Positions 20,700 to 32,579 of a stretch of 64,000 bases of DNA are shown here, in pieces (position 1 is the stretch's first letter; each line of letters begins with the position of its first letter). Both the position numbers and the translations under genes were made by a program. Under the pieces are notes generated by a model that was not told the DNA's origin, searched no databases, and saw nothing but the letters and a program-made list of their open reading frames with translations. Source of the DNA: Eumeta japonica (Eukaryota; Arthropoda; Insecta; Lepidoptera; Psychidae); contig BGZK01000002.1 of assembly GCA_005406025.1 (NCBI GenBank), positions 310,001 through 374,000 on the forward strand. The letters run 5' to 3'.

Positions 20700-22330
20700 C
20701 CCTAAGTAACATTTTGCTTAATTGACTACGGTCCGCATTGATAAACCACTCTCAACTATGAGAATACCCATGAGTTAGCATATGACAAGTTAGCCTAAAG
20801 TTCACTCTAAATCATCTGTAACGCATAATTGATAGTTGATATGTTCTACATTTAAGAGTGAACTGAAGTACATCATATAGATTAGGACAGTACCTCCAGT
20901 GGAAACTCAAAGGTGGTCTCAAAGTTGAGTACGATTTATCAATACAGGCCTAAGATATTAATAATCGCTTCGAAAATTCGTGCCAGCATGACATTCTGCT
21001 CCACCCGCAATCAGCCTCGATTATAGTACGGCCATGTGCTGTGCTATATTTTATCTATCAGAAGTTATAGTAGACCAAAATTGATGTTAATGTTATGAGA
21101 AGAAATATGAAGTAAAACCTATTTATGTTCAAATTATCACAGATTATAAATAATTCATAGACCATATCACATTTTTAAAAAATCTAATTTCCTGTCAAAA
21201 ATTGAATCCTAAAAATAAAACTCATTACTTTTTGTAATTAACATATGTGACAAAATTTTAGATAAAATAATTTGGAAGAAAATACTTGACTATTAATTTT
21301 TAAACCGTGCAGTGCAAAGTTATATATTTTTTGCTATTGTTAAAATATTTGTGTTACAAGGTATTGGCGATATAAATGCATTGTAGAAACTAACAAGCTT
21401 CTATGCTGTGTTTGGTTTGTTCTTTGGTTCCTTATACTTTTGGTACATGTACACTTGGTTTTCAACACCAACACCAACCGACAATACCACAACTATCTCA
21501 TTCACTGATGCAATTATGTCTGACTTTGGCAAGTACTATAAATAGGTACTAAATGAATAAATAAAGAAGTCATGAATGAAATAAATGGATTTTAACTCGA
21601 GTGGCACACACACAACTGTCCATACGACTGACCGATTAACGATATGCGCTACATTTGTTCAGTGTGCTTCACCTCCTGCCCCCGCGCCGTCCTTTGAGTT
21701 GAGGTGGGAAGGGTTTAGGGTAGTCACTTATTTCAATTGATAAATTGAATATTTACCTCAACTAATATAAAAATCGTTATAAACAATTATTCTCAGGAAA
21801 ATTTAACATTTCATTTACAGTTAATCAAATAATATTAAGTATTAAAGGTCATAATTTTATATTTGTTGTTTTAAAAATGATAAGTATTGGAGTGGTTGAT
21901 GTAATTAACAGGTATTAAGTAAATCAAATATTGCTTTATTAATTTAACAATGATTAACAACTTAATAAAACTGATCAAATTATGCAATAAAGCAAGTGAT
22001 GATATAAACAATGTATATACTTGTTAGAATTAATATAGTATTTACATTGTTAGTTCAATTACAAATGAACTAGTCGTTATAATGAATGAGTTTGCGTTGA
22101 TATATTTATAATTTCAGTTGTTTTTATTAATTTAACGTTAACTAAGAAAATCTCTCTTAATTAGCTTTCATTTTTTAGAGTGTGCTTATCAAACATTTTG
22201 TATGGATATCATCATGTTATTAATTTTAACTTTTATAAACAGTGTCAGTAATCGTTTCGGAATTCATTTGGATCCTGAGCGAGCGACGCTACGACAAAAC
22301 TGAACATTAACGTTTTAAGCGAAATGAAAA
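20700..22330. other. AT-rich region, nothing firmly recognised
   Basis: There is a loose inverted pair AAAGTTCACTCTAAATC (about 20798) and TTTAAGAGTGAACTGAAG (about 20851), and a higher-GC stretch at 21600-21720 with CACACACAC and CACCTCCTGCCCCCGCGCC. No coding sequence recognised. Confidence 0.4.
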
Positions 22331-22334
22331 AAAA

Positions 22335-22600
22335 ATCTATGTATACGTCAACCTCACATGGCCGCTCTCAAGATGCGCGTGCGTCTCATCACACCCTTGA
22401 AATCCCCAGGTTGAACGGGAGCACTCGCCTTTGACCTCGGGTCACCTTTTCGCCAGACGTAGGCAGAGCCATTATTTCCACACCCCTATATAATAAGGTC
22501 AGCTTTTATCATTTTATCACCTTTTGGAAATCCAGAGAGCAGAAAAAGTACACTCGATATCGGAACGGGGACATCTCAAACGTTTTTATTTTCAGAGCTG
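22335..22600 (+). promoter_or_regulatory. Candidate regulatory block with TATA and nuclear-receptor-like site
   Basis: TGACCT-C-GGGTCA at 22432-22444 is a pair of everted nuclear-receptor half-sites separated by one base. A TATATAATAA box at 22487-22496 follows about 50 bases later. The region is GC-richer than its surroundings. A plus-strand start site near 22515-22525 would fit the TATA spacing, but there is no recognisable exon downstream. Confidence 0.35.
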
Positions 22601-22809
22601 TATGTATTTTCTCCAAGGATTTCCTACTGTCAAAAAATGATACGAATCAAAGATTCGTGTGTTGAAATATTTTTTTCAGTTTTTTTTTCTAATTACTCCA
22701 CTTCAATTAATTTTCTCATTGTATTACTGTCGGAGACGGTCTTACTATGTGCAATTTTTATGATTCCGTACACAAAGGTTGCCAACGGGATTCTGTTACA
22801 GAGTGTACT

Positions 22810-22864
22810 GTTTGTCCATCCCTAAGTCTGTTTTTTACTATTACAGATTTAGGGATGGACAAAC
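22810..22864. repeat. Hairpin, 21-bp arms, one mismatch
   Basis: GTTTGTCCATCCCTAAGTCTG and CAGATTTAGGGATGGACAAAC flank a 13-base loop. A GATTCCGTAC word lies about 50 bases upstream, as in the ACGGAACCC-type repeats. Confidence 0.85.
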
Positions 22865-22869
22865 ATATA

Positions 22870-23460
22870 CCTAAAAAAACCAATGAGCCGCCGCGGGACG
22901 CCTGCCAGATGTGAATCATCGAAACTATTTTGTATAGGAAATATGCATGAAGGTTTGTTACAGAAAATACGTGTGGCTTTAGCAAAAAGGAAATATTCAG
23001 ATTTTTTTTTAAAGAAAAATGAATTTTTTTTGGATTTCTACTTTCTATTTTTATTTTTGAGGCACATCTAAGATATTTGGTATATATTGAGAAGGAAAAG
23101 AGAAAGAAAAGTTTTAGGTTTTTTTATCATAATATTAATCCGACATCACACCGGTTACTTTTGTCATAATAACAGTCAATTCGTTCTTAGATTCTACAAT
23201 AGTTCCGAAGGTGCAAATGACTCGTGTGCAGAGTTTAGTGGAAGGGGAGCGTAGTTTGAATCAAGATGCCGTGTCTGTCTCTACGATTTTACTCTTATAA
23301 CGAGTGATAAGGTGATTCACATCAAAATACAAAACAGAAGGAGATGAAAAAATAGGATGAGAAAGAGTAGAGTAGAACCTGTCTTTAAGTAATCACATAA
23401 CAAATAAATAGTGTGATATTACCACTCTCGATTTGCGAGCCCGATTCTGATTTAGCCGCT
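22870..23460. other. AT-rich spacer, nothing recognised
   Basis: Contains T runs and a purine-rich stretch; no gene or repeat family recognised. Confidence 0.45.
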
Positions 23461-23464
23461 TTTT

Positions 23465-24288
23465 AACCGATTTCAAAAAAAGGGGAGGTAGGTTCTATGT
23501 TCGTCTGTATATTTTTTATGTATGTTCAGCGCTAATTTCGTCAATTGTGGACCATTTTGCTTTTTTTTTTATTTGAAAAGATATACCCTCGAGGTGGTTC
23601 CATAATCGCTAAGTCAGTATCTGATGATGGGATCTCAGAAAAATTGATGGAAACCCTTAAATATTATAGGCACGTATAGTGTATTTGAGCTCATGTTTTT
23701 AGTTGTTTCAGTAAAAACTAGAATGATAACTACCATACGCTACTAACCACTCTCCAATAGCTATTAGTAATATGTAGTATAAATTGAATTAAAATTAATT
23801 AGGTACTTATTAATCGGCCTACATATTTTCATCTATTTATATAATTTCAAGGTTACAACCGTAGTAGAAACACATCAGAACTCTTAGCGATAACAGTATG
23901 AACAGAGGGAATTAATTTATTGTGGAAGTGAATAAAAATGTAATCTGAATGAATTGTAGAACTTTTATATTATAAAGAATAAGTATAAATTGTGTAGTTT
24001 GTATAAGAATAATTTAGTAGTTGCACCCAACCAAGAATGTAAAGAACCTGGAATGATTGCCAGTGGATCGGAACTGCTTTGAAAGAGATGCCTGGCCGAT
24101 TTTGTTAATCGTGGCCTAATTCACATGTAAAGTAGCTAAATGAGTTATAAAATTATAATTACTCGATAATTAAAAATGCAAAATAAAATGAAATAAAAAA
24201 ATAAATAAAAACCGCCTTCACAAACCTATTCAAATAATTTCTTAAACTGACTACAAAACTAGCTAATCAGTTGTTTTTGGAGTCGGTT
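23465..24288. mobile_element. Dispersed element with short inverted ends, 824 bp
   Basis: Left end AACCGATTTCAAAAAAAGGG then GGTAGGTTCTATGTTCGTCT, right end TTTTTGGAGTCGGTT. The ends are imperfect inverted copies of AACCGACTTCAAAAA. The left-hand word order is that of a very common lepidopteran repeat. The interior has no coding sequence. Confidence 0.5.
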
Positions 24289-24430
24289 CCTTCTTCTATC
24301 GTTCTTCTATTCTTCGATTCTTCTAAGAGGAAGACCTCTTTTGCTCAATATTGAACTTTTTATAGTCATGTTTATATATTACATGTTCTGTTGCTTTACT
24401 TTGAAGGGAAGCGACTCCAAAAATAAACTG
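24268..24430. repeat. Second inverted repeat sharing the right end of the preceding element
   Basis: CAGTTGTTTTTGGAGTCGGTTCC at 24268 is inverted at 24407-24430 (GGAAGCGACTCCAAAAATAAACTG). This adds a third arm of the same terminal motif, consistent with abutting or nested insertions. Confidence 0.6.
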
Positions 24431-24434
24431 ACTA

Positions 24435-25865
24435 GTTGCATTTGAAGGTTGTTTAAAAAAATATTTAAATAATTTTTATAATAGAGTTTTTATTTCTTAT
24501 TCTTTAGTTTATTTTTTATCTATTTTCTACTTACTTCAATCGTTAGTTCTTTTCAACCGCTTAACTTCCTGTGACTTTCCATCAAATTCTCTTCATAATA
24601 TTTTAACGTTACTTAAGGTTAAAATTGTATTTCATTTTTTCTTATATAGATAACGCATCAGTTTTATTCAGTACAAATTAGGCTAAAATAAAAAAAAAGT
24701 GTTAATTCTTATACTCTATACAGCGCATAAAACTATATAAAAATCAATTTACAGCGATTTGTGCATTTTGATCACAGAGACAGATAACGTGTGTGTAATT
24801 CGAAATTGGTGAGTTCGACAGTTTATTGATAAAAAATCAAATAAATAACCCAATATTATATCGCTTTTAAATTCGTGTTGTAATCAAAGTTTGTCACTGT
24901 AAAATTTGATAATATTTGTTTCAACAGTTTTCGCGCCAATCAAAAAGAACTAAGAATAAAATATTTTTGATTCAGCATACGTTGTTTACATACTTTTGTT
25001 GAAAGCTGATTATTTTTCACAGATCCGGATGTATATTAAAGAAAAATCCAGCAAGCAACTGCTATTACTATTGTTTTTTTAATTTAGTATTTACTTTTAT
25101 ACACAACAGCAGTCATTTTACATGAATTGAGTTTTATTACATTTTTATAAAGTGGTTATTACTTGATGTTATTTATTCTCTCGGCGATAGTATTTTTAAA
25201 CAAATATAAATGCGCATAAAAAAATTACTAACTGTTGAGAGTATATGTGCCTGAAATCGGAAAACATAAAAATGGCTATTGCATTACTTTTATAAATGGT
25301 AATTCAAATTTTCGTGTGTAATATCACAAACGGGTGCTATCTAAAAGTACAAAAAAAAAACACTTGGCGCGCTCATATATTTTAATTTATGGCGTTCACC
25401 ACAATCGATCCAGCAACACACATTAATGTATATTTTAAATCATTATATTGATGATAAGTGATGTGAGATGTTTAAAAACAATTTTTAGGTTAACAAAACA
25501 ACAGGTGTCATATTATGTTAATACAATAAAGAAACATAATGAAAAGAAATGGTCAAGTCAAAGCGAATTCGATGTGGAGGTGACACATATCAAAACTTCG
25601 GGCTAGCTTCAGCAGTCCAGTGCATCTATTTGCTATCGACGCATCAGTTTCGGCTAGTAAAGATTTCATTATTTTAAAAACTTAATTCAACCATCATGCT
25701 TCGACGACTATTATATTTTTAATCATAACTAGAACACTAACTACCTTTACAAAAAAACGAAATTTTTGTATATCTGTGTATAATATCTAAAATCCAAATA
25801 CTATTCACTAATTAATCACGAAATCTAAGAAAGCATAAACGCTGCAAACTTGAAAATTGACAGGC
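24435..25865. other. AT-rich region, nothing recognised
   Basis: Very AT-rich. I found no coding sequence, hairpin or known repeat. Confidence 0.5.
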
Positions 25866-25869
25866 AGAT

Positions 25870-26240
25870 TCTTCATAGAGAATAGGTATCCGCTAAGAAA
25901 GGTTTTTTGAAAATTCTCTTTTTAAGAGGGATAAAAGCGGGGTTAAATTTTGTATGGAACTTTTTTATAGTGTAAGGCACAACTACGAAACTCGCAATGG
26001 AGGAGGGTTGTACTGAATGTAATAAAACACAGTGTGCATAAAAGTCCAAAATAGAGAGTCGGAACTGGGACCAAAATTGAGAACAAGACCGAGGTCGAAA
26101 CCGCGGTTGGGGCTGCAATTAGAATCAAATACGTGGCCGGGATCGAGATCACGAATAGTATCGATATCAACGATGAAGGAACACATTCTACGCCCATGCG
26201 GGCGAAGCCACGGACAAAAAGCTAATGTACATCCATGTCC
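25870..26240 (-). repeat. Hexamer-like repeat family R3, copy 4 with conserved flank
   Basis: The repetitive core is at 26045-26165 (GAGTCGGAACTGGGACCAAA, AGACCGAGGTCGAAACCGCG, CCGGGATCGAGATCACG). The conserved flank GCGGGCGAAGCCACGGACAAAAAGC lies at about 26198-26222, in reverse orientation to copy 3. Three overlapping minus-strand frames of 81-86 codons and one plus-strand frame are products of the periodicity. Confidence 0.7.
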
Positions 26241-26249
26241 CATACTTTA

Positions 26250-26990
26250 TATAAAATTATGTTCAATTAATCATTGAAACGATTACAATAATTGCAACAG
26301 TATTTTTCATGACTCATTCTATACGACGAAAAGCATGGAATGACATGGTTTCTACTTCGCTTTATTTGTACGGCCTAAAATGAAATATTCTTTTGAAATC
26401 GACTCGAATCTGAATCGATGTCATATGGCCATAATCAATTTTTTTTTAAAATTAATTTATTAACAAAAACTGTTTGTTTGGACATTCACGTGACCACAAG
26501 ACCAACATCCGGATATAAAATGTCTATTTTGTACCTGACGTCGTAATCAAATGCTATTATTAGCTGAACAGTAACTGCTGCGGGGTCGCCGGTTTGTATT
26601 AAACTTGATTCCTTTTACCGAACCTTTTTCCTTTTGATCTGTTAATGAAGGTAATTTCACCGGGATATCAGGACTACAATACGAGCCTTTGGAATGCTGC
26701 CGAAATTGACGTGCCCGCAATGCCAAACATTGAAGGCTTTGAAACGGCCTATTTACATACTTTGGATTGATCTCACTTCAGGTACTATACAATTATTCGA
26801 ATTCAATTCCCCACTTTCAGAGTAAGTTTAGAACTAATACAATTTTCCACATGACAAAGTCGGTCTCGGTCGGTTTTCATGATCGATGTGTAATGAGACA
26901 AGAATTTAGAAAGCATGATACAAAATATTGATATTTGAAACGTTTCTTGTCCGCATCGATGTGGATGAATGAAAATTTAACAAGGATCTT
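26250..26990. other. Spacer with a moderately GC-rich stretch
   Basis: 26570-26760 (CTGCTGCGGGGTCGCCGGTT, TTTCACCGGGATATCAGGAC, TGCCGAAATTGACGTGCCCG) stands out from AT-rich surroundings and may be a conserved non-coding element. No coding frame recognised. Confidence 0.35.
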
Positions 26991-26994
26991 TCCC

Positions 26995-27110
26995 AACTCT
27001 GCTTTCGATTGCGATTACGTCTCGCCCTCTATTCTAATATTGGTTCCAATACTGGTCTTAGTTTTCCTTTAGATTTTGCTGTTTATTTCAAGTTTTTGCT
27101 CAACAAAAAT
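26995..27110 (+). repeat. Hexamer-like repeat family R3, fragment
   Basis: TTTCGATTGCGATTACGTCTCGC and TTGGTTCCAATACTGGTCTTAG followed by TTTTGCTGTTTATTTCAAG match the right part of copy 2 (CAATACTGGTCTCACC ... TTTATTTATCG). Confidence 0.5.
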
Positions 27111-27114
27111 CTGA

Positions 27115-28540
27115 AAATAGTGTATCGTAGTTTCCTCGAAACTTAAAAACTATGCCGGTTTGCCTCCGAACTCTGCACATGTATGTTGTCGAAATAAATA
27201 CCATAGGAAAAAGGACTAGTTAGGAAGTAAAAGGTTTAGTCCTTGTCACGTCCTGGAATCACACATGCGGCACCACATAATTTGGTTTTTTATATTATTT
27301 TTACCGCACATGCGTTTTACACGTTGTATATGTTCCAAGTTACTTTATTGCCTTGCCGGTAGTTGCAGAAAAGCAACACCTATCGCCCCATGAATAAGAA
27401 AAAGAAATAGGCAAGGAAACATATATGCTATATAACGATTATTATCGATAACCGTTAATTCAAGTATTGCAATAATTTCATTAACATTGTTTTAAGAAAG
27501 GTGTTAGAACGACCTGAAATATATGATCGCAATATTTGAATTGAATAGCAATTAATAATTGAATATTTGAAAACCGTACTACTAAAAATTTTAATACGTT
27601 CTTCGTTGGATATTTACTTTTATTATCAGTTTATTCACTATAATTTACGAAAATGTAATTAGTTCCGATATATTTTAATTACATTTTTTTTTGCAAAAAA
27701 TACTTTTTTGAAATCACGTAACCAACATTATAAATTTTGGACTACTCCGTTGTTGATATTATACAACCTTTTATAAATGCAGGTATGCATTGCTCACGTC
27801 ATTGTATTAAATTTAATTCTATAACAATTTATAGATTAATAATTCGATTATAATATTGTTATTCATAGTGCTTACCTACAGTAATATTAAAAATATACTT
27901 TAGTGACGTAATTAAATGTAAATATATGAAGGACCTACACACAAAAAAACAGCATTCGGTGTTAGTTGGTTACGATTTCTAAGATAGATCGATAAAGAAA
28001 TATCGACTTTGCCTTTTATGTTTTTACTTTAACGGAATAATGGCTTTTAATTGTACATTTAAATGAAACACAATTCGTGGTCACAAACAGCAGTCACTGG
28101 CTTGTACCTATCGAACTGCACTAACACAAGTTAGGCTAGTTTTTTGACGAGGGTGAAGAGTATCAATGAAATCGATTACTCGCAACAAATAAACAGTTGT
28201 TTTATCGGATTTAGTTGGAAACCCAACGGATATATCTTTTGAATAAAGTATATTGTGAATAAAGATAAGCTTATTTTCTTTATCCGAGCATCAGTCAAAA
28301 ACTACTGAACCCATGGGCTTTTAACCATTCGACATGACGTTTGTTTAGGCTATTTATTTTTTGAAATCTATATACGGCATATCATTTCTTATATAGTTGC
28401 ATAACCTGTAATGCCTTGCGAAGCGGACGGACGACCACTAATACTTTCCAACGTTTACTTTATAATTAATATGAGAGTAATGTTACAGATATCTATCATT
28501 TTTTATGGTTTCATAGTTCAGAAATTCGTCTCGACCGTTT
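27115..28540. other. AT-rich region, nothing recognised
   Basis: No gene, repeat family or notable structure recognised. Confidence 0.45.
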
Positions 28541-28544
28541 GCAG

Positions 28545-28815
28545 TCGGATCGAATTTTAGTTAAATAATTCAGTGAACGCCTAACGGTGCGTGACGAAAT
28601 CGGGGCGTCACCGTGGTAGCGCCGAGTCACCGGCGCGCGCGCGTCGGAGCGCCCTCGCGTAATGCGTACGACATAGGAAATTCACGACGCGCAGCCTTTG
28701 ATTTCGGGTCCCGAACACGGAGGGACAGCCTTCACAGGGAATACTAAATGCGGGACCTCAGCGCCCTCGGAGTCCCGAGACGTCGTTAACGACGGCCCCG
28801 AACATACATGGCCGG
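28545..28815. other. CpG-rich block, candidate conserved non-coding element
   Basis: Contains CACCGGCGCGCGCGCGTCGG, GCGTAATGCGTACGAC, TTTGATTTCGGGTCCCGAAC and GACGTCGTTAACGACGG. All frames on both strands are interrupted or unlike protein. The neighbours are AT-rich. Confidence 0.4.
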
Positions 28816-29051
28816 ATTACGTGAGTGTTATTGTATTCTCCAAATTTCAAAGGCTTATTATTATATTAGAATTATAAGGTTACGTTCAATTTTTTTTTCT
28901 TTACCTTTACGGTTGCATCGTTTGACTGATCGGTCAAGTATTTATCTTTGGCCAATGTGCATTATTTACCGATGAGGTAGGAAGGAACAAATAGTCTATA
29001 AATAATATACTGCCTTATTTTGTTAATGTGAATCAAGATTTTTTTTTCAAA

Positions 29052-29146
29052 GGCGGGCAAATCGATAAGTGACCGTAGTGGCCCTACGGTCACTTATCTA
29101 CTGTTATATCAATTTCAACACATAAGCTGTTGCCCGTTTGTTTTAT
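29052..29146. mobile_element. Small foldback element with nested hairpin
   Basis: A perfect 15-bp hairpin, GATAAGTGACCGTAG and CTACGGTCACTTATC with a five-base loop, occupies 29064-29098. Outside it, AAAGGCGGGCAA (about 29050) and TTGCCCGTTTGTTT (about 29132) form an outer inverted pair. It looks like a MITE-like foldback. Confidence 0.65.
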
Positions 29147-29149
29147 TCA

Positions 29150-30175
29150 TGATTATCCGTGAGTGTTCATGGAAATTGTAAGTCAGTTCTTTTATCAAGA
29201 TTTTACAACACAACTTGTTAGAAATTTTTTATTTAGTTTTTCATTTCATTTTATATTTAATTTAATATCGATATATCTTACCCTGTTTATGTACAAACAC
29301 CTGTACACGAATAATAAATCGCGTTGTGGCGAGCAATGAGGTAAGACTACTTTTCCAAGATCGGTTTAGGGCGCCGCTGTGTGAGGACGGATACTTTAGT
29401 GTGTTTAATGACATTAAAGGACATTTTTTTTTAATTTAAATGTATTATACTATTATCATTGTTTTAATTATAGTTTCAAATTGAAAATTACTTTTATATA
29501 ATTGAATGTTTCATTTTGGAATTTGGCTTGGGAACCGATTTTCAGGGTTAAAGAAAGACGAGTGTTTTAATCTATGCAATTTAGATCGGAAGAATTTTGA
29601 ATGAACAGCTAAGCATTTTGCAAAATCCAAAATTGCACGACTATTAATTTTTACTTTTTTTAATTTGATATATACGTATATATTATATTAAATTTTAATG
29701 AACGTTAAATTAAACATTTCGATACTGTAATAATTTTCTAAAATTAAAACTTTTATATTTAATTTCTTTTGTAAAAAAATATGATTAAACAAAAAACAAA
29801 GTGGCAGGTGAATGTTATTAATAATGATTAAGAAAGTTTTAAGGAAATATAAAATTAAAAGGGCCATTCATTACAACGAATTATCATTAGTTAGTAAATG
29901 AGATACATTTATTAACTAATTTACTAACTAACTTGCTACTTCGTTACATTGGAATATTTTAACGTTATTTTGTTGCCATCTTCCTTTTTGCATTCAGCTA
30001 CACAAAACTTACTGACTGATGTCACTTTTAACTTTGAACTTGTTAATTCACTTCCCTGTATCTCAGCCGCTCGATTGAATTTGGAAAATCGGCCTGCGCC
30101 AAAAATTTCCTCTTCTAATGTCGATTCAAATGAGTCCAATTTCGAAATTCTATGATCACCTAACACCGAGGCAGG
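29150..30175. other. AT-rich region, nothing recognised
   Basis: Plus- and minus-strand frames at 29936-30166 are mutual shadows with no recognised domain. Confidence 0.4.
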
Positions 30176-30179
30176 TTGC

Positions 30180-30400
30180 GGGAGGTGTCCCAGAGGGAAA
30201 GTGGGGAAGGTAGGAAATCGACAAAGAAAGGCGGTGTGAGTGGTGAGAGTTGAGGCGAGTGTATCCTTGTGGATGTATGGTCACCTATTAGGTGACAGGA
30301 AACTTAATAAAACAGGAAAGGGATAGCAAGGAAAGGATACAATGCGGGGGAGGGGGAGGGTTGTAAGGACACAGGAAATATATTTATAAAGAAACAGGGA
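30180..30400 (+). repeat. G-rich purine tract
   Basis: Strong strand asymmetry: GGGAGGTGTCCCAGAGGGAA, GGGGAAGGTAGG, GGCGGTGTGAGTGGTGAGAG and GCGGGGGAGGGGGAGGG. G-rich on the plus strand throughout. No coding sequence recognised. Confidence 0.6.
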
Positions 30401-30455
30401 GTAAAGTTAAAACCTGCCGCTCAAAAGGGATAAGTCACCTAATATATAAATATAT

Positions 30456-30557
30456 ATGTTTGCCACTAAGTGGCGCTTATAATGATAAGAAACTAATATT
30501 CAATAGTAATTAATATTAATTTTTTATAAATATAAGTGCCACCTAGTTGCAAACCTT
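30456..30557. repeat. Inverted repeat, imperfect 26-bp arms
   Basis: TGTTTGCCACTAAGTGGCGC at about 30457 is matched inverted by GTGCCACCTAGTTGCAAACC at 30536-30555, with about 50 bases of AT-rich loop. Confidence 0.7.
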
Positions 30558-30559
30558 AT

Positions 30560-30995
30560 TATAACATTAATAATTAACAATTATTAGTCTGAAGTTGTTC
30601 GCTAAACCGCTTACGGGAATTCCATATTGTAGTTTTGGTGGCACTCCTGTCAAAATTCATTTTGATCATTTTTTCATAACGCCCCAAAACAAGTATAATT
30701 TCAAAAATATACTCATTACTGCTGCCATCAAAAAACGTTTAATAAAAAAAATACATTTTAACAAATTACATAATGCCAACCAGTATCTAATAATTTTATC
30801 CTATCCATCTTTAGTCCAAATGATATTTAAAAAAAAGAGTAATAAATTATAAATATACTCAACGCGGACCGGCCGTACCTTGTAACGCAATCAACGACGC
30901 AATTGGCTATTCGTTATTTTTAACGCTCCGTTTATTGGCGAATTCTTTGAATTGCTGTGACAATTTATATTCGCTGGGTAAGCGCATGTATATAC
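30560..30995. other. AT-rich spacer, nothing recognised
   Basis: An 85-codon plus-strand frame (30595-30852) is lysine/isoleucine-rich and AT-biased and shows no domain. Confidence 0.4.
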
Positions 30996-30999
30996 TGTC

Positions 31000-31330
31000 T
31001 CTTAATAAATGGAACGGACGTCCGCCGCTCCGCTTCAGATGGCGCTGCACAAGTGTTACTCTATACGTCAGTACATCAGCCGTGTGGTTAGCATCATGCG
31101 AAATGCTAACCACGCCCGACATGACTGCGCCCGTGAGGCAGATTCTAGAATGTGACGACGGGGCGTTGAGTTTATCCGGCGCACGCGGATCGTTTCCCTG
31201 AACGAGAAAAACAACCGATGAGAATTCGATGAATAATATGAAAAGATTCATGACCGGGTACGGCTCGGTCTTACGCCCGGCCGGGTCTGTCTCCGGTTAG
31301 GCACGGCGATGCGAGATGAAAAACGGTACG
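31000..31330. other. GC-rich block with an 11-bp hairpin
   Basis: GTGGTTAGCAT and ATGCTAACCAC flank an eight-base loop at 31084-31113. Surrounding words include CGGACGTCCGCCGCTCCG and GAATGTGACGACGGGGCG. A minus-strand frame starting at 31251 has a hydrophobic start but no domain and overlaps the hairpin. I infer non-coding sequence. Confidence 0.4.
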
Positions 31331-31334
31331 GGAG

Positions 31335-32445
31335 GAAAACACGACTTTTAAACGTGTAGCGAAAATAACGTGAGCAGTGCAAAATTTTAAAACAGTTGAA
31401 ATCTATCCGTAGCTTCATTCCATAACTGTTACATCGATTCAACGGCACGTGCGCACGACGCTTTGTCAATCCCATTAGTTTGCGCAGCGCCGGCGGTGCG
31501 TGTTGACGTGATACTGCCTTTATGTAGCTAATTGAAAAAAAAACGCATCTAATTTACTGTAAAGTTGAGTATCTACCGAAATTTGTATCGTCATTCTACA
31601 AACTTGCACAAGCTACGAGCGTAATTACATATATTGCAATACAAATAGGCGCAATTTAGACAATTAAAATAGCAATGAACAACATTCTGTGCAATTTAAT
31701 ATCTTTAATCATGTTCATAAGTTGTTATTAGACAACGTCATGTAGTTATTAGACAACGTGGAAAAACCCGTAGGGGCAGACGACCGGGCCACGAGCGAGC
31801 TCGGGGCCCTTTTCGAGTGCGAACTCGTAAACAAGACGTACCTATTGTGTCTGTGGGCAAAACGAAAGTTTTGCGCGAAAGGTGTGAAGGGTTGAAAGTA
31901 CTGTTTCTGTGAATTACTAGACTACAACCCGATTGCTCCTCCTTATTCCCCACAAAGTATGAGACGTAAAAATGGAATGGACTGCCGTTGGTAGGATATC
32001 CGTTAAACTTCGTTTGTACAAGCACTAGATTTTTCATAGATAGTCTTTAATCATTTCCTTAATAACTTTACCGTAGTGAATACACTATTTTTAAGAACAC
32101 AAAACGTTAAACCTTCAAAAATGAGAAGTCTATTTTGATGCGACATATAACTCGTAGCTGATGATACATAAAAACTGGTTGACTTAATATAACCCCACCT
32201 TATGAAAATATTTATCCCTGTGAATTACTGATTATAGCTACAAATGCAGAAATAATTGAGAATTGTATTTTTTGAAAATAAAACGGCAAAATAGTACTGA
32301 AATACGTGAGACCATTGATTGGAATAAGTTAGAATAGGCAAAATCGACATTTGCTTATTTTTTGTGGTTTTATATAAAACTTCAAAATCAATAAAATTAT
32401 TGTGTACACACTTCATACACATCCTTTACCATTCGCTAATATTAT
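31335..32445. other. Spacer with a short GC-rich stretch
   Basis: 31760-31870 is GC-rich (CGACCGGGCCACGAGCGAGC) within a 99-codon minus-strand frame (31738-32037) lacking recognised domains. The rest is AT-rich. Confidence 0.35.
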
Positions 32446-32450
32446 ACTAT

Positions 32451-32578
32451 TAACATGCATTGACATGCAGGATGCAACCCACCGCTGACCCTCGAATCTG
32501 CCTCTCCACTACGAATCTCTATTCAACAAATTGAATATTGATTCGAGAGGATTGACAGATATCGAACACCTAAGAAAG
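32451..32578 (+). mobile_element. MITE family M1, copy 1, right end truncated
   Basis: Carries ACATGCAGGATGCAACCCAC, CGCTGACCCTCGAATCTGCC, CTCCACTACGAATCTCTATT and GATTCGAGAGGATTGACAGA, nearly identical to the left part and centre of the complete copy at 35454-35653, then stops before the right inverted repeat. Confidence 0.85.
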
Positions 32579-32579
32579 T

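Noticed and set aside
22883..23071. A 62-codon plus-strand frame
   Set aside because: Ends in Phe/Leu from T runs; no domain.
30907..31251. A minus-strand frame of 114 codons with a hydrophobic, signal-peptide-like start
   Set aside because: No domain, no cysteine pattern, no splice context, and it overlaps a hairpin in a GC-rich block; the hydrophobic start is T-rich DNA.
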